From positions 2,480,001-2,544,000 of the forward strand of contig NZ_AP014624.1 in the NCBI RefSeq assembly GCF_000829375.1: 64,000 nt of DNA, given 5' to 3'. This document shows positions 18,893 to 27,341 of this stretch, piece by piece. Every line of letters begins with the position of its first letter. Within the stretch, counting starts at the first letter, position 1. The stretch comes from Chryseobacterium sp. StRB126. Lineage in GTDB: Bacteria; Bacteroidota; Bacteroidia; Flavobacteriales; Weeksellaceae. The notes below the pieces were generated by a model. The model was not told the origin of the DNA. It was given only the letters and a program-made list of their open reading frames with translations, and made no database searches. The position numbers were made by a program, and so were the translations under genes.

Positions 18893-19139
18893 TGTATATG
18901 TTTTTAGAATTGTGTTTTACCTTTAGATATATCCTACACCAAAGCCGGGATACCATTATAATTTTTCATCTTAATCTGTATTAGTAGTAAACCTGAATAA
19001 CTACAGCATTACTTGTTACAAATCACATGAAATTACTTTATGTAAGCAAAAAACTTAGGTACCAACGAAGTACTCAATGTTTCAAAATGTTGATAATCAG
19101 ATGTAAGTTCTATTCGTTGAGTTTTTTTGCAACCATAAG

Positions 19140-19560
19140 ATTGTATTATGCTGAATAGGAATATTAAGCCTTTCTTTAAATTACTTTTATTATTTTGATG
19201 GTCTGTATACGTTTAAAAGTATACTTAGCTATATCTTTAGTTGTAAAGCCTAAAAAATATATGTACAGAAGATAAGTTCAGAAACTTTAAGATTAACCTT
19301 AAGGTCCGAAATTTTTTCCGGAAATCAGGATACTGTTTCTGAAAATGTGGACCAAATTCGCGACTGTTATTCTTTGCCAGTTGAATCATTTCATCAAAGG
19401 TCTTGTACTTGTTTTATCAATCAATGGATCTGTTTTTTTCCATATTTCTGTCATTTGGAGAAAATAAAAATAATAAATTAATGAAACCGCTACAGCAACA
19501 TCTCCAATAGTGATATAATAAGTCTTATTTTTTCTCTATACTTTTTTGTTTCGGACTTAT
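19140..19560 (-). pseudogene. Decayed C-terminal part of a TPR/LuxR-like regulator
   Basis: The minus strand shows LGFTTKDIAKYTFKRIQTIK with flanking similarity to the HTH of the regulator at 19899-21503 (LGFNTKDIANYTFKAVQTIK), broken by several stops and frameshifts. Upstream within it, degenerate sequence still resembles the membrane and coiled-coil part. The DNA is visibly related to 19960-20380. It lies between the intact regulator and the surface-protein operon. Confidence 0.75.
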
Positions 19561-19578
19561 ACCAATAGACAGCTTGAA

Positions 19579-19686
19579 TTAATACTTTTTAAAGACAATG
19601 ATATGATCTTTATATTGTATTTCTAAAGTTTTATCTACCTTTTCAATCATGAGTTTTTTAAGATCAAAATATCCATTATTTTTCAT
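19579..19686 (-). CDS. Possible small ORF, 35 residues
   Basis: ATG at 19686 to TAA at 19579-19581, reading MKNNGYFDLKKLMIEKVDKT and ending IIVFKKY. Composition is protein-like and the frame has no stop, but the length is too short to be sure. It sits upstream of the decayed regulator and could be a fragment of it or a free small protein. Confidence 0.25.
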   Translation of the reverse strand: MKNNGYFDLKKLMIEKVDKTLEIQYKDHIIVFKKY

Positions 19687-19898
19687 AAATATTTTTTTAC
19701 GTGGAGAAATTTAGAGTTTTAAACTTTTGAAGGCACAAAGCAAAAAATGTCATCAATTAAATCAAAAAAAATAAGGTACCAACAAAGTACCTTACCAAAA
19801 TTAGTGTGGAAAACATATTAATCAGATCATATTTTTTAACCCTAGAGCGATATTCTATTTTCAGAAATATTTGAAACCCTTCCTAGATTCTAATTTCT

Positions 19899-21503
19899 TT
19901 ATCCTGTCTGATTTCTTATCCAAACTACTATATCTTCCTGTGCAGGGATATTTAATCTTTTCCTTAAATTGTATTTATTATTTTTTATAGTCTGGACAGC
20001 TTTAAAGGTATAATTAGCAATATCTTTTGTATTGAATCCTAAATAAATATAAGCAGTTAATACAAGTTCGGAAACTTTTAAAGTAGGATTAATACTGAGA
20101 ATTCTACTGCGAAAATCGGGATAAACCTCTTGAAAGCGTCCCCAGAACTCAGGATGGTTTTTTTTTGCCAATTGTATTATTTCATCAAAAGTTTCGTTTA
20201 CTTTTTGCTCTAATACTTTCACCTGTAAATCTTTTTGCAAAATAGCTGTTGTATTTTCTTTCAACAATAGATCTTTTTTTTGCACTTTCTTGTAATATGC
20301 AATACTTAGTAGAACTATTAGAATTGTTACCCCTAAAAATAATCCTGCAATAATGTAATACCATTTCTTATTCGATTCTTGGATCTGTTTCTTTTCATCG
20401 TCAATGATTTTTTTTCCAGAGGTCTGTAAAGCGATCAAATTACCTTTCTCAAAGCTATCCCGAATTTTTGTATACTTTTGCAGATATTCATTAGCTTTAT
20501 AAACATTGTTCTGAAGATTATATATTTCAGCGATTTCTTTATAATTCTTCATCATATTTTTAGGTCTGTTCATTTTAATTGATAAGGCGAGAGATTTTTC
20601 GTAGAACTCCAAAGCCTTATTATAGTTTTTTATATTTTCATAGTACTGGCCAGACATATAATTAAAGACTAAATAGTCGAATGGCTCCGTAGAGTTTTTT
20701 AGTAAACCTTCAGCCTCGCGAAGATAAAATTTTGCAGAGTCTAGATTTTTCTTATTTTCAAGAAAATAGCTTGTAAGGTTAGTTGCTTCTACTACTCGGG
20801 GTAAAATTTTATAAGCTTTGTGTATATAATAGTACATAGAATCATTATATCCAATCAGTCCGAAGTTTATAGCCTTATTTCCATAAATATAATGCAGGCG
20901 TTTTCTTTTTCGCTGTTTATCTTTTATTTTTAAAGCTTCCTTTAGTGCCTTATCAAAGCTTTCGTTAGATTTTTCAATCAACCCTAATTCATGATAATTT
21001 TTTCCGTAAGCGGCAAAAAATGCTGAGAGTAATGCAGGATCGTCATCAAATGTATAATAGAGAGATTCTGCCTTTTGCAGGTATACCTGTTCTTCACTGT
21101 ACTTTCCCAAAGAATGAAGAAAATTTACCATGTGAATATATCCTCTTGCCCGGCCTTTTGTATAATTTATTTCCTCTGATAATTGTATTGCTTTTTTAGT
21201 TTGTTCAATCCCATCATGAATTCTGCCTTCTTGCAGGTATTGGCTTCCTATTTTATCTTGTAAACGGTCTATTTTTTCGGGAGACCATTTCTGAGTATAG
21301 AATACACTGGACAAAGACAAAAAAAAGATTAAGAATATCCTGTTTACTGCCGGGAATAATATACCTGCATTATTTTTCTGAACATTAATATTTTTTGCCC
21401 GTATATTCATTAAAGAATATAAAATATTTTTAATTATACCAATCCCTTCCTGCGTATCTGTAATTTTAAGAGAGGATAGACAAAATAAAGTTATCTTTTG
21501 CAT
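19899..21503 (-). CDS. TPR / LuxR-like HTH regulator with chimeric N-terminus
   Basis: 534 residues as the frame runs. Residues 1-56 are not regulator sequence: they match the N-terminus of the VGINT protein at 17391-18155 (QKITLF, GIGI, NAGILFPAVNR against KKITLF, GIGI, SAGILFPTVSR) but the SQVGINT signature is destroyed. From about residue 57 a normal exported regulator begins (IFLIFFLSLSSVFYTQK), followed by TPR repeats to about 360, a membrane segment near 375-395, coiled coil, and the HTH (LGFNTKDIANYTFKAVQTIK, about 475-494). The original start codon of the regulator is missing; only ATGs in the VGINT remnant (21503 or the internal one at codon 32) remain in frame. It may be a working fusion or a dead gene. 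Confidence 0.7.
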   Translation of the reverse strand: MQKITLFCLSSLKITDTQEGIGIIKNILYSLMNIRAKNINVQKNNAGILFPAVNRIFLIFFLSLSSVFYTQKWSPEKIDRLQDKIGSQYLQEGRIHDGIEQTKKAIQLSEEINYTKGRARGYIHMVNFLHSLGKYSEEQVYLQKAESLYYTFDDDPALLSAFFAAYGKNYHELGLIEKSNESFDKALKEALKIKDKQRKRKRLHYIYGNKAINFGLIGYNDSMYYYIHKAYKILPRVVEATNLTSYFLENKKNLDSAKFYLREAEGLLKNSTEPFDYLVFNYMSGQYYENIKNYNKALEFYEKSLALSIKMNRPKNMMKNYKEIAEIYNLQNNVYKANEYLQKYTKIRDSFEKGNLIALQTSGKKIIDDEKKQIQESNKKWYYIIAGLFLGVTILIVLLSIAYYKKVQKKDLLLKENTTAILQKDLQVKVLEQKVNETFDEIIQLAKKNHPEFWGRFQEVYPDFRSRILSINPTLKVSELVLTAYIYLGFNTKDIANYTFKAVQTIKNNKYNLRKRLNIPAQEDIVVWIRNQTG

Positions 21504-21514
21504 AGAAATTAATT

Positions 21515-21790
21515 ATTATTTACTACAGTTGGTTAGTTTCAGATTTGTGTAAGGTACTTGCTGTTTCAGTAATTCTTTTTACAGTAACTCAGAGGGTATC
21601 CATACACTAAACCCCTTTAATTGAGCAATTAAAAAGAGTTTTAATCTCACTTCTATAGGAGATGAACCGCTTGTTATTCTTAAAGACGACTGGCAAAGTG
21701 AGTAAATTTCCTTACCGACACTTGGAAATTTGTATTGGATGATCCAACAGAAAAAAATACAGTTTTTATTAGTTTTCTCATAATTATTAT
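21515..21790 (-). pseudogene. Decayed copy of the 18167-18892 surface-protein gene
   Basis: The DNA at about 21515-21590 aligns by eye with the 3' end of the gene at 18167-18892, including the ACAGTTGGTT and TTTTTNNACTGTAAC segments. The frames further upstream are broken by several stops. It directly precedes the VGINT remnant fused to the regulator, in the same order as the intact pair 18167/17391. Confidence 0.6.
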
Positions 21791-21794
21791 TCAT

Positions 21795-22428
21795 TATTAA
21801 TGGAATATAATAATTTTTGATACATATATTATAAAAATATTAAATTTTAATAAAATCAATAAATGACAAATATAATTAAATATTATAAAATAACACTAGA
21901 TGATAATTAAATAAATGTTAAATAGTTAAAATAATTAAATAAAGTTTAAATAAATACCGATATTAGAAAAAATCACACAAAATTGAATAAAAAAAATAAA
22001 AATATATAACTGTTAAGTTATCAATGTATTATTGTGAAAAAATTAATCATGTTTGGGTGGGTTTTAAAGAAATCTCAAATTTTAATGGATTAATTCCATA
22101 CATTTATTATATACAGATCCTTCTAAAGGAAGGAGGATAATCCCAGCAAAAAAATATATTATGTTTATCTAAATTTTGACGAATGTTATATTGAATTTGG
22201 AATTTCCTTATTGTAGATAATAATTTATAGGAAGTATTTCTGATTGAGCAATGTATTGCGGTTTGACAAGGAGTAATTTTTAGGGTTTTAAAATTTAGTT
22301 TTTCTGACCGCTTTTCACAAGATGTATATTGTTTAAACTCTCTGTTGGTTGAGGTCCTCGGAATTTCTGTGGCCTCTTTTTGTCATTTTTCAGAGAGGTT
22401 ACTCAAAAGGTCACTAAAATGTTGATTT
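21795..22428. other. Very AT-rich gene-free stretch, ends in att-arm-like repeats
   Basis: Bases 21795-22030 are nearly all A and T. No open frame is credible. Near the right end are two related units, AGGTTACT (22396-22403) and AGGTCACTAAAA (22408-22419), like the AGGTCACT units beside the integrase at 34564-34610, and the neighbourhood (CAAGATGT...GTT...ACTC) resembles 34513-34540. I read 22313-22428 as a leftover element end. Confidence 0.5.
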
Positions 22429-22451
22429 TTTTGATACTAGTGCTAAAACAA

Positions 22452-22485
22452 AAAACGCTGTAAACATTAATGTTTACAGCGTTTT
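22452..22485 (-). terminator. tRNA-Ser terminator, copy 1
   Basis: Perfect 16-base inverted repeat (AAAACGCTGTAAACAT, 2-base loop) followed on the minus strand by a T-rich run. It lies 24 bases after the tRNA 3' end. Confidence 0.9.
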
Positions 22486-22509
22486 AGCTTATTTTAGTTT
22501 CTCAACCAG

Positions 22510-22594
22510 CGGAGAGTGAGGGATTCGAACCCCCGGACCTGTTACAGTCAACAGTTTTCAAGACTGCCGCAATCGACCACTCTGCCAACTCTCC
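22510..22594 (-). tRNA. tRNA-Ser (anticodon UGA), copy 1
   Basis: The minus strand reads GGAGAGTTGGCAGAGTGG at the 5' end, an anticodon loop CTTGAAA with TGA anticodon, a long variable arm (class II), a T-loop GGTTCGAATCC and a matching acceptor CTCTCC plus discriminator G. No CCA is encoded. The gene is identical to that at 34715-34799. Confidence 0.95.
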
Positions 22595-22628
22595 TTAAAC
22601 TCCGATTGTATCGTTGTTTTTCAGTGGT

Positions 22629-22658
22629 GCAAATATAGAAAAAATTATAATAAGTCCA
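22629..22658 (-). promoter_or_regulatory. Promoter of tRNA-Ser copy 1
   Basis: The minus strand has TATATTTGC (22629-22637), a match to TAnnTTTG, preceded by a TTTG with about 21 bases between. The -7 box is inside the duplication, while the -33 region is outside it and differs between the two copies. Confidence 0.65.
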
Positions 22659-22847
22659 CAAATAAAAAAATAAACTAAAATCTATTTGTCGGATTATCAG
22701 TAATATTATTTTTGTTGATGCCCTGAATTGGAAGATTCGACTTTAATTTCAGTACTGTTTTACACCATTTTGTTGATTATAAAACTTTATATTGATAAGA
22801 TAGTTTCTATCTAAAACATCTTTACTGTCTGAAAAATGGTTGAAAGA

Positions 22848-24134
22848 TTATTTCTTTTCGGTTTTAAATGATATTTTATATTCTCCCGTATCAAAAGGGT
22901 AGCCATCTTCAGATTTTGTAGCTCTATCTGTTATATAAAAGTCGTATTCCGTATCAGGATGTAAGTCAGTTGTTTCTATAGTTAGAATTGTTTTAGAATC
23001 GTTTAAACCTACAATGTTTTTTAACGGAAAATGTTCCTTTCCGTTTTTTGAAAAGCTGATAGACACTTTTTCATTCATGGGCTTTGAGAAAACAATTTGA
23101 ATTTTTTTAATATCTGTACTTATATTCTGGTTGCCATTTTCAAATTCAATGATCTTTGTTAATTGGGGCTGATGTTCTTTATATTCAGAGCGTATTTGCC
23201 CGGCATTTTTTTGATCTTCAAAATAATCTGATGTTGCTAAAAACTGGAGTACATCAGTTTCATTATTGAAGTCCAACTCAATGATGTTCTTAATAGCAGC
23301 TTTCTTATCTGTCGATTTTTCATAATATTTTTTGGAAATCACATACCCTACGAAATATCCAAGATCAGGGTTTTTAGCGTTACCATTATAAAACCAGTTC
23401 TCCAATTTCTTACTCAGCATCTCGCTTTTAAAATCAGACTTTACTTTTTCATAATTTCTGAACCCATAATCAAGATAATGTGCTGTAAATTTCTTGTTTA
23501 AAGCCAGTTCTGCAATGAAATCACAGGAACCTTCTTTAATAGCCTTTGATAAAACATTGATTTCCCCGTTTTTTTGAAAAGTATGGATGAATTCATGTAC
23601 CGTTACCTGCTCCAATTGTGAAGGATTTGTGAATAAGAACATTTTCCGAAGATTTTCATTCTCAAATTCCGAAACACTAGTGTTCTGATTCCCTGTTATT
23701 TTTTCTACCCCTAGCAATAAATCTTCTTTATTGGTTGTTCCGCCTGATTTCAACGCTCCAATAGTGTAGTAAATAGTTCCTTGGGAATTATTGGGGTAAA
23801 GTTTTCCAAGCTTTCTGAAAGCAGTATTGATGGTTTTAATTTTTTTTGCATCAATGAATGTGCTGGGTCTGATGGTATTCCAAAAATTAGGATATTTCTC
23901 GATTGCATTTAAATAATCTTCTTTTCCAAATTTCTTAATTTCCATGAATGCTTTTAATCCATCAGTTTTTTTATTAAGAAAGAGGGTTTCAAGAATTTCG
24001 CTTTTATTACTTTTATTTTTTTTGATACTGTCATAAGCCATCCAAAAATTATTAATATCAGTGCTAATGATTTTTTGAGCGTTTGAATAATTGAAAAAGG
24101 TCAAAACGGCTAATACAGGAAGTATACGCTTCAT
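22848..24134 (-). CDS. Exported putative zinc metalloprotease with Ig-like C-terminus
   Basis: 428 residues from ATG 24134, which gives a clean signal peptide (MKRILPVLAVLTFF...NAQ); an in-frame ATG at 24149 adds five residues. A HEFIH (HExxH) motif in VTVHEFIHTFQK lies near residue 180, with a possible third ligand in EGSCDFIAELAL about 25 residues later, as in DUF2268-type predicted Zn-proteases. The C-terminal 100 residues look like a bacterial Ig-like domain (IQIVFSKPMNEKVSI, LHPDTEYDFYI). It sits alone between tRNA-Ser copy 1 and a partial att-like site, so it may be mobile cargo. Confidence 0.7.
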   Translation of the reverse strand: MKRILPVLAVLTFFNYSNAQKIISTDINNFWMAYDSIKKNKSNKSEILETLFLNKKTDGLKAFMEIKKFGKEDYLNAIEKYPNFWNTIRPSTFIDAKKIKTINTAFRKLGKLYPNNSQGTIYYTIGALKSGGTTNKEDLLLGVEKITGNQNTSVSEFENENLRKMFLFTNPSQLEQVTVHEFIHTFQKNGEINVLSKAIKEGSCDFIAELALNKKFTAHYLDYGFRNYEKVKSDFKSEMLSKKLENWFYNGNAKNPDLGYFVGYVISKKYYEKSTDKKAAIKNIIELDFNNETDVLQFLATSDYFEDQKNAGQIRSEYKEHQPQLTKIIEFENGNQNISTDIKKIQIVFSKPMNEKVSISFSKNGKEHFPLKNIVGLNDSKTILTIETTDLHPDTEYDFYITDRATKSEDGYPFDTGEYKISFKTEKK

Positions 24135-24174
24135 TGGTTTAGCTTTCATGGGCTGTCATTCAGTTTTTATAATG

Positions 24175-24210
24175 AAAAAAGGTACAAATCAAATGATTTG
24201 TACCTTTTTT
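24175..24210. terminator. Bidirectional terminator
   Basis: A6, GGTACAAATCA, 2-base loop, TGATTTGTACC, T6: a perfect palindromic hairpin usable on both strands. It abuts the att-like tRNA fragment at 24211. Confidence 0.85.
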
Positions 24211-24395
24211 GCGGAGAGTGAGGGATTTTGTAACCTCCCTTCATCTCTTTATTGATAAGCGTTGCGCTGTAGCATCTTCTAAAAGGCCCTAAATAGGTCA
24301 CCTGCAAAAAAGCGGTAAAATCCTAATTTAAATTTTACTTAGTAAAAGTAGGAATTTTCGTTCGAATTTGCAAGTAATGATTGCTAAATTTTGAA
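24211..24395. repeat. Att-like inverted repeat, left copy
   Basis: Starts with GCGGAGAGTGAGGGATT, identical to the 3' end of the tRNA-Ser genes (17 bases), then about 170 bases that match 31885-32062 in reverse complement at roughly 80 percent by eye, with a perfect 31-base block (24317-24347 against 31928-31958). Contains AAATAGGTCACC (24291-24302), like the arm sites beside the integrase. Confidence 0.75.
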
Positions 24396-24797
24396 CATGT
24401 TTTTTAAAATTCATATTTGAAATTTAATATCTTTTTTCTTTTGAGAAATTCCTCAGATGAAATATTTATATAAGAAAACGAAGAAAAAATCGAAATTAAA
24501 ATAAATCCTTTTATAAAGGAAATTGAATTTAAGATTTATAGGTGGAATTAAGAAATAAAGAGTCCTGTCAAGTGAACTTAACAGGATTCTATTCAAACCA
24601 TTTAATAACCGATATAGATAATATTTTGAAGGTATTAAGTGATACTTAAGTGTACTTTGCTGTAATCAAATTAATCAAATCTCTATTTGTAAAAGTTTTC
24701 ATAATATATGATTAATAAAATTTATTGAAAATTTACTTTAAAAAATAATAACATGTGAGTTAAATAGATGTTTTGTTTTAAAGAAAATAAATCTGAG
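24396..24797. other. Gene-free stretch downstream of the oxidoreductase operon
   Basis: About 400 AT-rich bases. Imperfect hairpin at 24563-24586 (TCCTGT...ACAGGA with AAGT/ACTT inside) without a convincing T-run, and an imperfect palindrome around 24637-24655. Either could end the minus-strand operon. No gene remnant recognised. Confidence 0.35.
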
Positions 24798-25796
24798 TTA
24801 CTTAACTTTTATAACGACCTTTCCTTTCGCATGTCCACTTTCAACATATTCCAGCGCTTCATTGGTTTGTTCAAAAGGGTAGATTTTGTCAATTACAGGT
24901 TTGATGATGTCAGCTTCGATAAGTTTTGCGATTTTTTCCAATTGATTTCCGTTGGCTTTCATAAAAAGAAAAGAGTAGTCGATATTTCGCTTTTTGGCTT
25001 TCCCTCTGATGCTGAAACTTAACAATGACATCACAATCTTTAAATACCAAGGCAGTTCCATTTCTTTAGCAAAATCGGGAGTTGGCGGACCTGAAATAGA
25101 AATCACCTGACCGTTTGGTTTAAGAATGTTGATTGATTTTTGTAATGTCTTATTGTCCTGACTGTTGAGTACAACATCATAATCTTTAAGCATCGTTTCG
25201 AAATCCTGCGTTTTGTAATCAATCAAAACATCTGCTCCGAGACTCTTCAAAAGTTCGAAACTTTTTTCACTCGCAGTTGTTGCAACAGTTGCTCCTAAAT
25301 GTTTTGCCAATTGGATTGCTAAAGTTCCCACGCCACCTGAACCGGCCTGGATAAAGACTTTTTGTCCCTTTTTCAAATTTGCTTTTTCAACCAATGCTTG
25401 CCAAGCAGTCAGCGCTACCAAAGGAATAGAAGCGGATTCTTCCATCGTCAGGTTTTTAGGTTTAAGGGCAACATCTTTCTCATTAATAGAAATATATTCT
25501 GCAAAAGTCCCTATGTGAAAATCCGGAACCCGTGAATAGATCTCATCACCCATTTTGAATTTCTTGACATTCTTGCCAACTTTCGTGACGATTCCAGCAA
25601 CATCGTGTCCTAAAATTAATGGAAATTGATAGGGTAAAAACAATTTGAATTCGCCCTTTTTGATTTTTGAATCCAAAAGATTGAGGCTGGCGGAATGAAC
25701 TTCTAACAAAACGTCATTGTCACCGACTTTTGGTGCAGGAACATCTGCAAGCTGAAGTCCATCTTTCGTGTAATTGTTGATGAGGAAAGCTTTCAT
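24798..25796 (-). CDS. Zinc-independent MDR-type NAD(P)H:quinone / alcohol oxidoreductase
   Basis: 332 residues, normal for the medium-chain dehydrogenase quinone-reductase group. N-terminal GroES-like part with LGHDVAGIVTKVG (about 63-75), nucleotide-binding QAGSGGVGTLAIQLAKHLG (about 149-167), and no structural zinc cysteine cluster. It probably reduces quinones or activated carbonyl/alkene compounds with NADPH in the cytoplasm. Last gene of the operon 28439-27313-26568-25796; four bases separate it from the SDR before it. Confidence 0.85.
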   Translation of the reverse strand: MKAFLINNYTKDGLQLADVPAPKVGDNDVLLEVHSASLNLLDSKIKKGEFKLFLPYQFPLILGHDVAGIVTKVGKNVKKFKMGDEIYSRVPDFHIGTFAEYISINEKDVALKPKNLTMEESASIPLVALTAWQALVEKANLKKGQKVFIQAGSGGVGTLAIQLAKHLGATVATTASEKSFELLKSLGADVLIDYKTQDFETMLKDYDVVLNSQDNKTLQKSINILKPNGQVISISGPPTPDFAKEMELPWYLKIVMSLLSFSIRGKAKKRNIDYSFLFMKANGNQLEKIAKLIEADIIKPVIDKIYPFEQTNEALEYVESGHAKGKVVIKVK

Positions 25797-25800
25797 TTTA

Positions 25801-26568
25801 TTAATTTTTTAAAAGTTGATGACTTTGTTTTGGATTGTTGATATTAAAGCCAATTTTCGGGAAGAATCTATTGATAAAGCTAAAAATTTTTGCGTCACCT
25901 ACTCGGATGGTGTAATGGTCTTTTGACAAACCATTGATGAGACCTTCGATCATTTTTTCAGGCGTTATTTTTTTATCTTTTCTTTCTACGGTCATTTCTG
26001 TTGCAACAAGTGGTGGAATCAATTCAAAGATTTTCACTTTGCTTCCAATGATCTTTAAATGTTCCCGAAGCGAAATGGTGTAAAATGCCAATGCGGTTTT
26101 TGAGGAGGAGTAGGTTGCCTCGATCAGTGAAGGCGTTATGCTTAATATCGAAGTCGTATTGATGATTGCAGATTCATTTCTGGAGTTTAGCATATCCAAA
26201 AAAAGATTATTCAGCCTGATGACACCCAGATAATTAACTTCCATTTCGTATGCTGCACCTTCAAGATGTTTATCATTTGGAATACCGAGATTTGCAGGCG
26301 GCACAAGAACGCCCGCATTATTATATAAAATATCAATGCCACCTAATGCTTTCACTTTTTCAAAAAGAGCTTGGGCATCAGCTTCTTTTCCGGCATCACT
26401 TTGTATCGTGACGATAGATGGAAATGCTTTTTTTACGGCATCCAGCTTAGATTGGGTTCTTCCTGTAATGATCACCTTTGCGCCAATTGCTAAAAATTGC
26501 TTCGCAGCTTCGAGCCCAATTCCTGATGCGCCACCTGTGATCAAAATGGTTTTTCCTTTTAATTTCAT
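25801..26568 (-). CDS. Short-chain dehydrogenase/reductase (SDR)
   Basis: 255 residues. Rossmann motif TGGASGIG (about 11-18), NNAG (about 86-89), catalytic YSSSK (about 153-157) and the SSILS serine region before it. The sequence resembles DltE/YciK-type SDRs of unknown substrate. It has only about 30-35 percent visible identity with the next SDR upstream, so the two are not a recent duplication. Third gene of the operon, 16 bases after the stop of the second. Confidence 0.85.
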   Translation of the reverse strand: MKLKGKTILITGGASGIGLEAAKQFLAIGAKVIITGRTQSKLDAVKKAFPSIVTIQSDAGKEADAQALFEKVKALGGIDILYNNAGVLVPPANLGIPNDKHLEGAAYEMEVNYLGVIRLNNLFLDMLNSRNESAIINTTSILSITPSLIEATYSSSKTALAFYTISLREHLKIIGSKVKIFELIPPLVATEMTVERKDKKITPEKMIEGLINGLSKDHYTIRVGDAKIFSFINRFFPKIGFNINNPKQSHQLLKN

Positions 26569-26584
26569 AATAGAAAATTTAAAA

Positions 26585-27313
26585 TTAATGAGGAATCTGC
26601 TCTGTGATCGGATTTATCAAATTATGGATGTTTTTCGTATCGCCAACCGGAACTTCGAACTGATCTTTTTCTAAAGCTAAAAACAGTTCATCTGCAACTT
26701 CAGAAGCAGGAATTCCATTAGCACCACCAATTTCTGCTGAAAATTCTGTATTGACCAATGGCGGATAAACTTCATAAACATTCAATTTATCATTGTCTGC
26801 AAAAGTATCCCGCAATCCTTGGGTGTAACTGTGGAGCGCGGCTTTGCTGGCAGAGTATGTGGGCAAAAATTTGTTTGACCTGAAAACAGCAATCGAAGAA
26901 ATGTTGATGATTGCCGAATCTTCTTGTTCTAATAATTGTGGCAAAACCAACGAAGTGAAATGAATCACGCTGATGTAATTGGTGTTGATTTCCTGATATG
27001 CTTTTTCAGCAGCGTTGTTTTCGCTGTTGCTGAGGTCATTCATAAAAGCAGAACCGGCATTGTTGATGATGATATTCAGATTCGGATGATTGGTTTTGAG
27101 TTCCTCTGCAATTCGGATTCGGTCTGCTTCCAAAGATAGATCACCTGCGATAGCAACGGCATTATCCAATTCTTTTAAGGCATTTTGGAGACGCGCTTCA
27201 TTTCTACCATTAATGATGATTTGATTGCCTGCATCACTTAGTTTTTTGGCAATTGCCAATCCGATTCCGGCACTTCCGCCACTGATGAATATGGTATTTC
27301 CTGTTGTTTTCAT
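26585..27313 (-). CDS. Short-chain dehydrogenase/reductase (SDR)
   Basis: 242 residues. SGGSAGIGLAIAKKL cofactor motif (about 11-25), NNAG (about 85-88), NISSIAV, catalytic YSASK (about 151-155) and a YPPLVNTEFSAEIGG segment after it. Same general class as the next gene. Second in the TetR-linked operon, 28 bases after the alkene reductase. Confidence 0.85.
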   Translation of the reverse strand: MKTTGNTIFISGGSAGIGLAIAKKLSDAGNQIIINGRNEARLQNALKELDNAVAIAGDLSLEADRIRIAEELKTNHPNLNIIINNAGSAFMNDLSNSENNAAEKAYQEINTNYISVIHFTSLVLPQLLEQEDSAIINISSIAVFRSNKFLPTYSASKAALHSYTQGLRDTFADNDKLNVYEVYPPLVNTEFSAEIGGANGIPASEVADELFLALEKDQFEVPVGDTKNIHNLINPITEQIPH

Positions 27314-27341
27314 TTTGATATTTTAAAAATTTGGTTAAAAA

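Larger units (their letters stand above)
22429..22637. repeat. Direct repeat with complete tRNA-Ser gene, copy 1
   Basis: About 209 bases nearly identical to 34636-34841. It spans the terminator, the tRNA and the tRNA promoter up to the -7 box; the sequences diverge directly beyond it. The two copies bracket about 12 kb with mobile-element genes. Confidence 0.85.

Noticed and set aside
10556..22030. CRISPR array in the repeat-rich islands
   Set aside because: Similarities here are between long coding modules; there are no short regularly spaced repeats and no cas genes anywhere in the window.
24768..25022. Plus-strand frame over the end of the MDR oxidoreductase
   Set aside because: It overlaps a clear enzyme gene on the other strand and has no motif or start context.
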